A DNA stretch of 64,000 nt, taken from positions 124,001-188,000 of the forward strand of contig QYRS01000002.1 of NCBI GenBank assembly GCA_006503535.1. Reading direction: 5' to 3'. The notes below the pieces were generated by a model, which saw only the letters and a list, made by a program, of their open reading frames with translations, ran no database searches and had not been told where the DNA came from. This document shows positions 1 to 9,361 of the stretch, piece by piece; the stretch's first letter is position 1, and the number at the start of each line of letters is the position of its first letter. A program made the position numbers and the translations under genes. This stretch comes from Arthrinium phaeospermum. Its lineage: Eukaryota > Ascomycota > Sordariomycetes > Amphisphaeriales > Apiosporaceae.

Positions 1-526
1 GCATTTCCGGGAAATGGATGCGTGCATGGAACTTTTGGCAGCCGGCGCAGTGGACTGGGCGCATCGCGCGCTGTAGCTGCAGCCGGAACGGTTCGATGCG
101 GCGCAAACGCATGCAAACGGAGCAGAGCGTGTCTCGCAGCAAGAGGCCCGCTATTTCGAACATGACATCGCCAGCGGGCGTGTAGATATTGTGGCGTAGG
201 TCGTGCGGCTGCATCCAGGACGGAGCCCCCGCCAGAGCAGCCGGGTCGAAATTCCATGGCGGCCCGTATTCTTTCGGTGCAGTGAAGAGGTCCAGCTCCA
301 CCTCGCAGAGCCCGGGGGCGATCGGCCGGGTATCCGGGACCCCGGAGTAGTTCAGCGGCCGATATGGCGTCCTTGGCGGCCGAAGGCAGAAGGATGTCAG
401 CGTTGGGTCGTAGCTCAGACGCCTGAAACGGCGACAGGTCCTGGCAACGCAGTAGAACGAGTCGATCGACAGACGTTGTAGGATATCGAGCAGTAGCTCG
501 TCTGGAAGATCCATTAATTTGGCCAT
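1..526 (-). CDS. F-box protein, partial (runs off the left edge)
   Basis: Reading leftwards from the ATG at 526-524, an open frame of 175 codons runs to the window edge without a stop, so the 3' part is missing. The N-terminus carries an F-box-like opening (LPDELLLDILQRLSIDSFYC, residues about 7-26), the domain that docks substrate receptors onto Skp1 in SCF ubiquitin ligases. Downstream it has Cys pairs (LCSVC, HCAGC) and the segment AMRPVHCAGCQKFHARIHF. The neighbouring gene at 1016-2851 has the same layout, including RPVRCEGCGIYHPRIHF, so the two are paralogues arranged head to head. A second ATG lies one codon upstream (529-527); 526 is preferred because MAKL then aligns with MASL of the paralogue. 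The substrate is unknown. The F-box assignment is good; SCF function is inferred from the family. Confidence 0.8.
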   Translation of the reverse strand, partial: MAKLMDLPDELLLDILQRLSIDSFYCVARTCRRFRRLSYDPTLTSFCLRPPRTPYRPLNYSGVPDTRPIAPGLCEVELDLFTAPKEYGPPWNFDPAALAGAPSWMQPHDLRHNIYTPAGDVMFEIAGLLLRDTLCSVCMRLRRIEPFRLQLQRAMRPVHCAGCQKFHARIHFPEM

Positions 527-1015
527 CATGGACAATGTCGATAACAGTGAGACGCACGAATCTTGCGGCGTGTTGATGGAAATGACAACAAGACGAAGTC
601 CAAGTTCGGCACCTAGATATGTCAGTGATCACCTTGAAAAAAAATATATCACAGTTCGGAGATAACTTGCCACTACCATTAGAGTTACCCCGTCCTTTGG
701 TACAACGAAGATTGATAACACCAAGACGCTATCTTCAAGGGGCCTTTCTTTGACGGAGTCGGAATTGGAAGCTATGATAAGGGCTAATTTTTGTTTCGTT
801 TTCTCGTAAGACAGCCGTGAACGGGGCAATATGAAACTCTCGTGGCAAAACTCAATATATCATGGGTAACCTTTAACTTTGAGAAACTTTTAAAGATATG
901 GCTCTTCTCGCGCAAAAGTCGCATCTGATTAATCAGCTTGTACCCTTTTCAGTCGAAGGCCATCCTTTTGAAGCAGAAGAAAAGTCGAACCAGACGATCA
1001 AGGAGCATCAACGCC
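527..1015. promoter_or_regulatory. Shared intergenic region between divergent F-box genes
   Basis: About 490 bp separate the start codons of the two head-to-head F-box paralogues, so both promoters must lie here. The stretch is AT-richer than the flanking exons. No TATA box or operator could be assigned with confidence, and short open frames inside it look non-coding. Confidence 0.4.
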
Positions 1016-2851
1016 ATGGCCAGCCTGCAAGGTCTCCCAGACGAACTGCTACTCGAAATACTGCATAGACTTCCGATCGAGTCATTCTACTGCATCACAA
1101 AGACCTGTCGCGTTTTCAGACGCTTGAGGCATGATAATACCTTTAGCGACTTTTACTATGATCCAGCAACAAAGATCGAGCCAGATCCAGAGTGCTCGGG
1201 CAAAGCGTCGATCGATGGGTATCAGTTTGACATGGGAATCTATGAGCCGCCAAAGGATCAGGTTCCCGCATGGCGAATCAAACGAAACCAAGAGGTCGAA
1301 ACCGCCATGTACTCGTCGTCCCGAGGGTTCACATTGGATACCGTGTTTTTGCCCATTCACCACTGGCAACAAAACGCCCAAATGGTGCCGTACGACCTTC
1401 GGACCGAAATCCACTTTGACCAGCGCATGTACCACACTATACATCTCCTGCTGCGAGACACCTTGTGTTGGCCGTGCTACGCGTTTCGATTCAGCGCCAA
1501 GTTTCGGGAGAAGATGCAAACACTCATGAGGCCAGTACGCTGCGAGGGCTGCGGCATCTACCACCCCAGGATTCATTTTGGCGGGCTTGAATCTCTTGAC
1601 AAATCCGTGAGGTCGCACCCCACCTGTATCGGCCGCAGCCGCCTCTTCAAGATGTGCGATCACGTGCGTTTAAACTGGGAAGAATACCAGAAGGCCTCTT
1701 GGTCTGGCCGTTTTGACTGCAAAGCCTGCAGGACGTCCTTCTGCTCGTCCTCAGCGACCGTGACAACCCATATCGAGCTCCTGAAACGACCCCACACAGC
1801 GTTTGCCATGGACGACGATACAATGGGGTTGCTTCGGAGTCACATTGGGAACCTCCAGGGCGACGTTTGTCCGCACGTTGCACTCAACGGGGCCGAATTC
1901 GTTGACTATCTCTTGCATAACATTCGACAATGCTATGCGAGGAACGGCTCGTGGTCTTGCTCCAATACCACCGAGATGCCGCTTCTGGATTACGGAGGAA
2001 AACCTTGGACATGTCGCTTATGCCGTACAGTGGCTTCCATCTGTCATACAGACTCGCCCATTCGCGGGATGGAGCATATGACGCAGATGGACCTCGTCAT
2101 CTCGAGACCCGTTGTGCAATTCAGTTTACCATCCGACGCGTCGTGGCTTGCGCAGGTGGAGCGAACGAAAGATAGCCGACCAGCGGACGCCCACAATATC
2201 ACATGGTGTGAGGACCCATGCTGCGGCTCCTCCAAAGGCGGCCGGAAAGAGGCGCTGCTAATACGCATGCTGGAGATGGCCATGCGTATCCCCGAGCGAC
2301 ACAAGATCTACGGCATCTGCCCGATGGAGAGAAGCCAGTGGCTGCATCGCGTCTTCTGGTGGTTTTGGTCGGCGCCCGATCCCACGCTAAGCGGTGAGGC
2401 ATTTGCAAACCAAAGGCTCATGCACCATGACCAACCATTGATGGCCAGCTTGGCTGTGCCCAGAATGACAAACTCAGTCGGGCACTCACTTTTTGAATAC
2501 GAAAGATTAGTTCTAGACGAGTCCGCCCCGGGCGGCTACGCGTTGCCCAGGCACGACTGGCATGCCCGTCCTGATGAGTATCTGAAGAGCTTGCGCCCAC
2601 ATATTCCTGAATACAAACGAACGGCGGCGGCTGTGCTCTTGGCCGCCACTTTGGGAGATCTTCCAGGAAACCCGACGGAATGCTTGGTCAGCGGCGCGCC
2701 CGTGATCCCGAACCTAGACCTATACGAGGCCTATCTTACCAGCGAGGGCCGGATTTACAAGTACGACTGGGGTGCTTGGACTCGGGTGAACAGAATGAAG
2801 ATGATTGGAAAGCTCCGAAGCATGTTTGGAATCCGCTACCGTGGCCCGTGA
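1016..2851 (+). CDS. F-box protein with Cys-pair motifs
   Basis: A single-exon gene of 611 codons. The start is the ATG at 1016, in the good context GCCATGG; the frame is open upstream to a TTG but has no earlier ATG. Residues about 4-45 form an F-box (GLPDELLLEILHRLPIESFY), the Skp1-binding domain of SCF E3 ligase receptors. The remainder has no recognisable repeat such as LRR or WD40, but has recurrent Cys pairs (CWPC, CEGCG, CKAC, CRLC) and His residues that could bind zinc. It is an inverted paralogue of the partial gene at 1-526. F-box families of this type are expanded and fast-evolving in Sordariomycetes. Substrate and process are unknown. Confidence 0.85.
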   Translation: MASLQGLPDELLLEILHRLPIESFYCITKTCRVFRRLRHDNTFSDFYYDPATKIEPDPECSGKASIDGYQFDMGIYEPPKDQVPAWRIKRNQEVETAMYSSSRGFTLDTVFLPIHHWQQNAQMVPYDLRTEIHFDQRMYHTIHLLLRDTLCWPCYAFRFSAKFREKMQTLMRPVRCEGCGIYHPRIHFGGLESLDKSVRSHPTCIGRSRLFKMCDHVRLNWEEYQKASWSGRFDCKACRTSFCSSSATVTTHIELLKRPHTAFAMDDDTMGLLRSHIGNLQGDVCPHVALNGAEFVDYLLHNIRQCYARNGSWSCSNTTEMPLLDYGGKPWTCRLCRTVASICHTDSPIRGMEHMTQMDLVISRPVVQFSLPSDASWLAQVERTKDSRPADAHNITWCEDPCCGSSKGGRKEALLIRMLEMAMRIPERHKIYGICPMERSQWLHRVFWWFWSAPDPTLSGEAFANQRLMHHDQPLMASLAVPRMTNSVGHSLFEYERLVLDESAPGGYALPRHDWHARPDEYLKSLRPHIPEYKRTAAAVLLAATLGDLPGNPTECLVSGAPVIPNLDLYEAYLTSEGRIYKYDWGAWTRVNRMKMIGKLRSMFGIRYRGP

Positions 2852-3839
2852 GCGACGACGGGACGGACAGCGCAGGGTCCGATGATATGACTGTCAGTTA
2901 GTTCTACACCTGTACTTGGGAAAAGTGACGAGATATGGAAGCCGTACCGTTCGTGCATAGCGGACGCGCATCATTGATCAGCGATGCCGCTGTACGCCAA
3001 GAGACGGTACCCCTTTGGTGTCAAGAGGAGGAAAATGGAGGAGAAACTCGGTGCTCAACCCCACGTTTGAAGAAACGGCCCCCCGAGATTCCGACGCCTT
3101 CCCTGTTCCTCCACTTGGAAAAGAGCCAGTCGCAGCAAGCCAGGCAAGCGACAGCCATGGTGGCTGTCCTCATCCGGCAAAGCCAGTACTGCGATCTGTC
3201 TAGACACGGACAAACCCACCCCACGGATCGTAAATTGCTATGGTTCATGGTGGTGGCTTGTCTTGTAATGCCAGTGGAAGTAACGTTGGAATAACCACGT
3301 AGAATAACCAATGCTAATACCTACGTATCCCACGGTTGTATAGATTACTAGTCATTGCTTTGAAACATCGCAAAACGTACAATACCGAGACTGATTCCGG
3401 CGGGGAGAGATACCAGCACGTTTTCCTGTCTGAGAACGCCGGGAGGCGTTCATGTTTTGCCCCCAACGAGGAAGGTTGCTAGTAGAGAAAAATGCGCTAG
3501 ATTAGGTCTGTAACAGGAAGCCTGGGGGCGTCAGTAGTCGCTCTCTAGTCAATCATACACCTTCTATGCCCCCGAGTTGCGGTCTTTTCTAAGCCTAGCC
3601 ACTGACTACTTCACACAAAGTTCACCTCAGATATTCACTAAGAATAAGTTTGGCTTTGTGCCTTTCAGCTACACAGCATGCTTGCACGATAGTGCGTACC
3701 GTGAGTTGATTGACTGGATAGGTACCTAGGTGGCCGCCACACGCCCCTAACTTCCCCTGTCTGGTCAACACTTCAGCATACGGTGTCCTCTAGTCTTCCC
3801 TTTCTTGCATCCACTCCACTTCTGCAATCCCAAGCCACA
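2852..3839. other. Intergenic, no gene seen
   Basis: About 1 kb between the F-box gene and the 3' end of the RNase gene. Open frames of 60-120 codons occur on both strands but overlap each other, lack family resemblance and show no splice-supported extension. Nothing else was recognised. Confidence 0.5.
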
Positions 3840-4424
3840 CTAAGAAGGCTTGTTCTGAGGAACGCAGTAGTCGAAGCTCCCCTGCGCCTGCCCCTCGTGC
3901 GTCATGAGCCCGCAGAAGATTGACTTGGTCTCGCCGATCTTGTGGACGTAGAGGAGGCGGTGGTCGCCCCAGTTGGTGTTGCTGTTGACGGAGCCCGTGT
4001 AGGGCGTCTGCTCGCCGGGCTTGATGATGGGGTACTCCTTGCGGTTGGCCTCGTCGTCGCAGTAGGCCGCGAACTCCATGGCCGGCGTTGTGTTGATGAA
4101 CTGGTGCGGGAAGCGGCCGTTGGGGTACAGCTTGTCCTTGCGGCCGTGGAAGATGGGCGGCTTCTGGTTCTAGATGTTGACGGCGTACTGCTGGGCCGTG
4201 GTGATGTCGTCGGGGGAGAAGAGGCTGTCTTGAAGGGGGGAGTCAAATGTGGTCAGCGGGATGTTCGAGCGAGAGTATCAGTTTGTTTTTCTCGACTACT
4301 CACTTCCACACTTCCAGTTGGTCGTGGGCGAGTGTTCGATGCCACCAACGTCGCGGGCCGTGGGAGCCGAAAGGGTGCTGCCAAGGAGGGCGGCGAACGA
4401 GATGAGTGACGCGATTGACATCAT
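3840..4424 (-). pseudogene. Secreted RNase T1/U2-superfamily ribonuclease, one in-frame stop
   Basis: Two exons: 4424-4304 and 4228-3840, with a 75-bp intron (GTGAGT donor, TTCAAG acceptor). The start is ATG ATG at 4424. The N-terminus is a signal peptide (hydrophobic core ASLISFAALLGSTLS, then Ala). The mature part shows the catalytic layout of the microbial RNase T1/U2 fold in order: FPHQF (His), KEYPI (Glu), HRLLY (Arg), MTHEG (His), with Cys near both ends and in IFCG. The enzyme would be a secreted, probably purine-preferring endoribonuclease; fungal ribotoxins belong to the same superfamily, so that role cannot be excluded. Codon 60 or so is TAG (complement 4170-4172), upstream of all catalytic residues; everything else is open and conserved. 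It is therefore a recent pseudogene, or a gene needing recoding or a corrected base call. It is divergent from the KP4-like gene 1.2 kb away. Confidence 0.72.
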
Positions 4425-4572
4425 TTTGAAAGATATTTAAGTAAAATCTTATTTATTCTTCGAAGAAAACGATTTATCTTGACTTAGACGGAGAGGTGTA
4501 GATATAAGAAGGCTGAACTGGGCTTGGATGTGTTGTGACCGTGATAAACAAATACGTCAAGTGTTAGCTGAT

Positions 4573-4581
4573 ATTTATATA
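4573..4581 (-). promoter_or_regulatory. Candidate TATA box of the RNase gene
   Basis: TATATAAAT on the minus strand about 150 bp upstream of the RNase start codon. The motif match and spacing are the only evidence. Confidence 0.35.
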
Positions 4582-5440
4582 CATATGTCACTGGGGAGCA
4601 CTCTGGCCAAATTCATAGCCCATCGCTCCTTGAGCGGTACGACACCACTAGAGTAAATGATCGACAATATCCAAAGTTCCCATTCTCGCTACGCCACCCC
4701 CAATATTAGACGTCGGGCATACACCTGCTGGCACCCAAGAGCAAGCATGTATAATTATAGAAACACAAGGACGAACAATTTACTCGAGACAGTGGAGTGA
4801 TTTTGATCGGTCCTTCGAAGCCTTGTGGCATAATTGAGTTGATCTTCCATGGTTTGGATGGATGATCCTGCAGGGCAGCAGTCCTTCTCAACCACGAGTT
4901 CTCGTTAGACTTAACCCCTGAGCTATGTCGCGTAATCACTGGGCAGTGAATACTTGAAGTACTGTCTTGTCGATCTCTCACATATGGACTCAAATGTACA
5001 TGGATTACTCATATAGTGGCTTGGCCGGCATTCAGCTGCAAGTTGCTGACAATGTCGCAGCGACGATCGGTGCCGTCGCGTTAGATGTAAGGCCCAGATC
5101 AGAAAGAAAGCCGGGTTGGGCAGCCACAGGGGCTGATAACAGCGAGGATATATAGAAAAGCAAAACATTTACTTACTATATCCTAAATATACTTCTTTTA
5201 TATTTTCGGGCTTTACCTCATGCAAGTTGATGCCAGCGATGTGTGGTTTGGAGCTAACACGACAAGGTTTAGGATCTTAACCCAGCTGCCGGCTCAGCCG
5301 CACCTAGCGGAAAAAAGCAAAATCACTCCTACAACGAAGACGGAAATGTGCTGGATTTAGAATCATCACTAGGCCCGTAGATAGTATCAAGTAATGCGCT
5401 GCCTGTCTGGAATCCATGCCTCGGGTGTTATGAATATGTG

Positions 5441-5448
5441 TATAATAA
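5441..5448 (+). promoter_or_regulatory. Candidate TATA box of the KP4-like gene
   Basis: TATAATAA, 149 bp upstream of the ATG at 5597. It is followed by a pyrimidine/CA-rich leader (many CATC, CTAC and ACACAC steps), as is common before well-expressed fungal genes. The evidence is position and motif only. Confidence 0.35.
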
Positions 5449-5596
5449 GGTCTGCAGTCACCACTCCGTAGCATCAATCTTCATCTTCATCTCCATCAAG
5501 CAACACGCTCTAGCTCTACTCTTGTACCTACATCTACACACATCCCATATAACACACACAAGACCTATCCAACCGATTCGTCACCACTCCTGCACC

Positions 5597-6202
5597 ATGT
5601 ACTCTTCAATCAAGATCGTTTCCCTCCTTTCCCTCGCGGCCCTCGGCCTTGCCAGCCCTGCCCTCGATTCTCTTCGCCTTGACAACGGCCAGGAGACTAT
5701 CAACGCGGCACTTGGATCGCGCGACCGCGGTTCCGCCCTCGAGGCCCGAGGCAACTTGGACTGCAAGGGGTCCGCCTTCTGCGAGCGCCTCGGCGGCAGC
5801 TGTGACGATGCCTTCCGCCAGATCAAGCCTGGAAAGTGAGTCGTTATCCACCATTTTTTCCTTCCATTGTCATAACCTGGTACATATACTAACAAGAATG
5901 GCGATATGCAGCACCTACCTCACGGGTGGTAACAAGGGTGCGAGTGGTACCTGCAGCGGCACTTGCGGTGTATTCGTCAGCGGCGATCATTGCTCGGTTC
6001 TGGGCTCTCAGCTCCAGGTAAGCATATCTTATTCCCCACCCCCACATCGGCAGATGATTGATTGGCCGTAACTGACGGTACTTGTTTCCTTCCCCCACAG
6101 TCATCCTACGAAGCCATCCGGAACCATGGGTGTTCGCACTGCGGCCGCGAGACCCTGGACAACGGTTGCATGGTCAAGATCGACCGCGTCACTGGCTGCT
6201 AG
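5597..6202 (+). CDS. KP4-like killer protein, secreted
   Basis: Three exons, 5597-5835, 5912-6017 and 6101-6202, encode 148 residues. Donors are GTGAGT and GTAAGC, acceptors TGCAG and CACAG, with a branch site ACTAAC in intron 1. The first 19 or so residues are a signal peptide ending LGLAS; a short pro-region ending near LEARG precedes the Cys-rich domain. The mature part has ten cysteines, and the motifs CSGTCGVFVSGDHC and GCSHCG...DNGC...TGC match the KP4 killer-toxin fold, where ten cysteines form five disulfides. KP4 itself acts on calcium uptake of susceptible fungi, and chromosomal KP4-like genes occur in several ascomycetes. Function here (competitor antagonism, plant interaction, or self signalling) is not shown by the sequence. 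The reading frame is intact. The divergent neighbour is another small secreted protein, the RNase. Confidence 0.85.
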
Positions 6203-6462
6203 ATAGGGGTCGACTAGACACATGTATTTTTCCCGTCCATTATTGTGGTATTTTTATGTTGGAGGCTTCTGGGGAGTTTGGGGGATGCTTCAGGCTGAGG
6301 ACAAGCCGACGTAAAACACACTCGTTTAGTATGCACAACAATCAATGATTTCTTTGCCAACCACGTATCGTAATATTAGAAGTGGTATAGAGTATTATCC
6401 TGAGTCAACGGCCGTTAACCCGCTGCGAGAACAAGTCGGTTAAGTTCACTTGATATTATTAC

Positions 6463-6522
6463 CGTTTATTCCCTGTCGTAATCGGGAGTATGTGGAATAA
6501 TCAAGGTAAACCGGTGCTGCCA
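6463..6522 (+). repeat. Dispersed short palindromic repeat, copy 1
   Basis: The segment begins CGTTTATTCC and contains TGTGGAATAATCAAGG, so its ends can fold back (TTATTCC against GGAATAA). A similar segment in the same orientation lies at 22860-22930 with the same order of blocks (CGTTTATTCC, CTGT, GGAGTA, GTGGAATAATC, GGTGCTG). It may be a small MITE remnant; identity is imperfect. Confidence 0.4.
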
Positions 6523-6739
6523 ATGAAAAAGTACAATTCGTTTCGCCTGTCATCTGCATAAACAAGCGCTGCCGATGTGTAGGTGGTGGCTATATCAGTG
6601 ACGTTGTCGTGGTGGCGCATGTATTATGTAAGCGCCTACGGACGGATCCGGGGCTCTGATCTGTAGATCGGTGGGGTGGGGTCAACGGGAGCTTACTGTT
6701 CAAATTGGCGATCATTAGCCCCGCGGGAATAACTCAATC

Positions 6740-6750
6740 TATAAATATAT
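6740..6750 (+). promoter_or_regulatory. Candidate TATA box of the DUF3632 gene
   Basis: TATAAATATAT lies about 195 bp upstream of the ATG at 6936, followed by a CA/CT-rich leader. Motif and distance are the only support. Confidence 0.4.
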
Positions 6751-6935
6751 CAAAAGCACTTCCCCAGTCCCCGAGCCAAGTAGCTATCCCTGATCGTTGC
6801 CATCCTGGTTGATCAGCTCACAACTCCAACAGGATACCCTTTTCAGTCCAACTATCCATCTTCCCTCAATCGCGTTCTTTCTCAACCCGACGTACCGCAG
6901 CACACCACAACTAGTTTAGCCGGCACTTTCATACA

Positions 6936-7819
6936 ATGGCTGCCCAGATCCCGCAAGAATGGTTCGGCGAGAAACTGCGCGATGGCGCCGCATCACCAGA
7001 GCAATGCACCACCCTGAGAGCGTACTTTGACAGCATCATGTCCGTCGACGACGCGGCCAAGATCCTGACCCGACCGGTCCAACAGGCCGCGACCGCCGAT
7101 GAAGACCAAACCGAGGACGAGGTGGATGAGCTGTGCAACCTCTGGGCCATCGTCATCGACCTGATTATTGAATGGCAAGTCGCCCACCCGCAAATCCTGC
7201 GTCTCCTGGGCGCCATCACCCGACTTCCCGCCGTGGACCGCGCCGGCAAGGCGAGTCTGGGCACCTTCACCGACGATGCGGGCGTGCTGCGCGAGTACCA
7301 GCTCTGGGAACACCTCCCCAAATTCTGGAATCTACTGAGTGACTATTGGCACTGTAAGTCGACCCTACCTTCACCTCCCTCTCCCCCTTTATCTGACCCT
7401 GCCGCACCTTGTCGACAAGCCAACTGATATTATTCGTAGCTTATGTCGCATGGAGGAACCAAGCTATCCAGTCTCCACAAGACGATGACATAACAGAAGA
7501 GAACGAGTGGGCTTGCCTCAACGCGTTCGCCGCGCTCGCTTTAGTCGAGGATGGCCCCTTCCAGGGCATGAAGCTGCTAAGCGACTGGGGTCGTCAAGCC
7601 CTCGACCTGGCCGCCCAGGGAGGGGCTACCACTGCCCCCGTCGATGTGCCCGTGGCGGCGTCTTGGTTCCTGTTGGCGGGCCCCGAACTACGGAAAACTC
7701 ACAAACAGCAAGAACGTCAATGGCGGCAGGCGTTCGAGGATATCTCCAAGGCGGAGGGCCTTGATCAACGGCTTCGTGACGATGCTACAGATGTAGTGGC
7801 GAGGCTTTCGGAGGCTTAG
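6936..7819 (+). CDS. DUF3632-like fungal protein
   Basis: Two exons, 6936-7353 and 7440-7819, give 265 residues; the intron has GTAAGT, a CAACTGAT branch-like site and a CGTAG acceptor, and the frame joins cleanly across it. The start ATG has context ACAATGG. The protein is soluble, acidic and helical, with the conserved blocks WAIVIDLIIEWQVAHP, LWEHLPKFWNLLSDYW and NEWACLNAFAALAL that recall the fungal DUF3632 family. Members are usually 250-320 residues, so this is full length. The biochemical role is unknown. No signal peptide or membrane segment is visible. Confidence 0.7.
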
Positions 7820-8154
7820 AAGATGATACCTGACAACAGCGATGGAAGTGGCTCGGGGCCGTGGGCATCGATTAAGGAGTACATCTAAGTTAACGGGAAG
7901 GCGCGATGGGCAACTGCCAACCCGAAAGGAAGCGACAGCCCACACAATCAACCCTGTGTGCCAAACGGAAGCCACAGTTCTGGAGGCACCCAAGTTTCAA
8001 AATTTCAGTGTTGGCTTTGGGTTTATGTTCTTCTTTCTCCCCGTCCGCAATATATCAGAATCAAAAAGCTGAGTTGATTCGTCAAGATACTCGTGTCCAT
8101 ATTGGCAGCTTCTTCAAACCCCCCCTCGCGAATTTCTTGCCACCAAGATTCACC
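7820..8154. other. Intergenic, no gene seen
   Basis: The spacer between the DUF3632 gene and the small membrane protein. It has a T-rich stretch near 8020-8045. No feature could be supported. Confidence 0.4.
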
Positions 8155-8370
8155 ATGTCGCCTATCCCTGCCCCAGTCCCGACCATCAATGTCGGCACCA
8201 CTCCCGATGAACGGGAGGTCGTATACTGGAAGTTGTCGGAGTACAGTCTTGGTGTCATGGCCGCAATCGCATTCTGTGGTTTCCTCCTGCCCTGCGTCGT
8301 CTTCAAACACGTGGCCCAAGTCGTCCCCCGACTGGTCGGACTAGGATGCGGAAACGGCTTTGTAATATAG
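8155..8370 (+). CDS. Small single-pass membrane protein, hypothetical
   Basis: An uninterrupted frame of 71 codons from an ATG in good context (CACCATGTCG) to TAG. After a Pro-rich start (MSPIPAPVPTINVG) and a polar segment there is one clear hydrophobic helix (LGVMAAIAFCGFLLPCVVF, about residues 32-50) and a short tail. It resembles small fungal mitochondrial or ER membrane proteins in size but matches no family I recognise. Support is the start context, the leader before it and the single hydrophobic segment; it could be a chance frame. Confidence 0.4.
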   Translation: MSPIPAPVPTINVGTTPDEREVVYWKLSEYSLGVMAAIAFCGFLLPCVVFKHVAQVVPRLVGLGCGNGFVI

Positions 8371-9361
8371 TGTTGTGTTGTTTGTACCCTTAATATTCCC
8401 AATTGACCAAAACAGATAGCATCAACTAATAAGCGTACCAACGGCCACGGATTCAAGCTATTATTCCATTTGCCAATGTTTATAGCTATTATCCCATTTG
8501 CCAATGTTTATCCCAGTGTGTCCGTAGTGCGTTATTCCATTTCGAGTATTCAATTCGGCTGGTTGTTTTGGAGCCTCGTCACAAGCAACTGGGACATTCA
8601 AGAAGACAGTTTTGACAGCCACCCTGGCAAAACGGTGGCGTCAATCTTGGAGCAATAAAATGCACTGCCATCAGCCACCATAATGCAGTCCCACCCACCA
8701 AGATGTCCAACACCGCATCAGCTTTCACTGCGCCTCGCCCAGCTCCGGCATTTCCTTACTGAATCCGGTCCGTGGGGGCCGGAATTTCCCAGAGCGCTTG
8801 AAAGTGCACTTGTTGGTCCGAGTTGCCCGTGAGGCTCCCGGGATACCACCCTACCCCTCACGAGATGGATGGCTGCAGCTGACATGGGGGGTACGTTTTT
8901 CTACATGCATTCTCCCGCACCTTCCAGGGCTGGGCGGCGGGCAATGCAAGTCGCGATATTGGCTGGTACGACATGCAGCATATCAATAAAAGGCACAGGG
9001 GACCCCACGTCGTAAGCATCTGGGGGGTTTTGTTCTTTTTGATTCCACGTATGCGAAGTCAGTCAGGCCGGCAGTTGGCGAAAGCCTCACACCACCAGGC
9101 TCCCACCAGATACAAAATTTCCAAAGGTATAGCGTGATCTTCTTCTGGCGCATTCCGAAGAATCGCATTTTAGCACTCTGCACTTTGCCGCCTTTCATCC
9201 ACTTGATTGGTAGACGCACGGATCGACTAGCCGTTCGACTGTTTGGCGAACCACCAAACGGAAAAGGGGCGAACGGCCTTTTTGCATGAAAAGGCTCCAG
9301 GCCAAGTCCAACAGCGCAAACGGGGCGCGACCAGATCCCAATCACCACCCCCAACGCAAAC
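8371..9361. other. Intergenic with promoter of the Hsp70-like gene
   Basis: About 1 kb with no convincing reading frame. It contains a short tandem duplication (8457-8512). I saw no heat-shock element array that could be called confidently in front of the Hsp70-like gene. Confidence 0.45.
8457..8512 (+). repeat. 28-bp tandem duplication
   Basis: Two adjacent 28-bp units (8457-8484 and 8485-8512) share GCTATTAT..CCATTTGCCAATGTTTAT with only one or two mismatches. This is a local slippage-type duplication in non-coding DNA. Confidence 0.75.

Larger units (their letters stand above)
4425..5596. other. Intergenic between divergent RNase and KP4-like genes
   Basis: About 1.17 kb, AT-richer than the flanking exons, holding the two outward promoters. 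Short open frames on both strands resemble nothing known. Candidate TATA elements at each end are listed separately. Confidence 0.5.
6203..6935. other. Intergenic with a short dispersed repeat
   Basis: The 3' flank of the KP4-like gene and the promoter of the DUF3632 gene. No coding signal was seen. It contains one copy of a dispersed palindromic repeat and a TATA-like element, listed separately. Confidence 0.5.

Noticed and set aside
938..1015. N-terminal extension of the right F-box gene
   Set aside because: The frame is open but begins only at a TTG; the ATG at 1016 is in a good context and aligns with the paralogue start.
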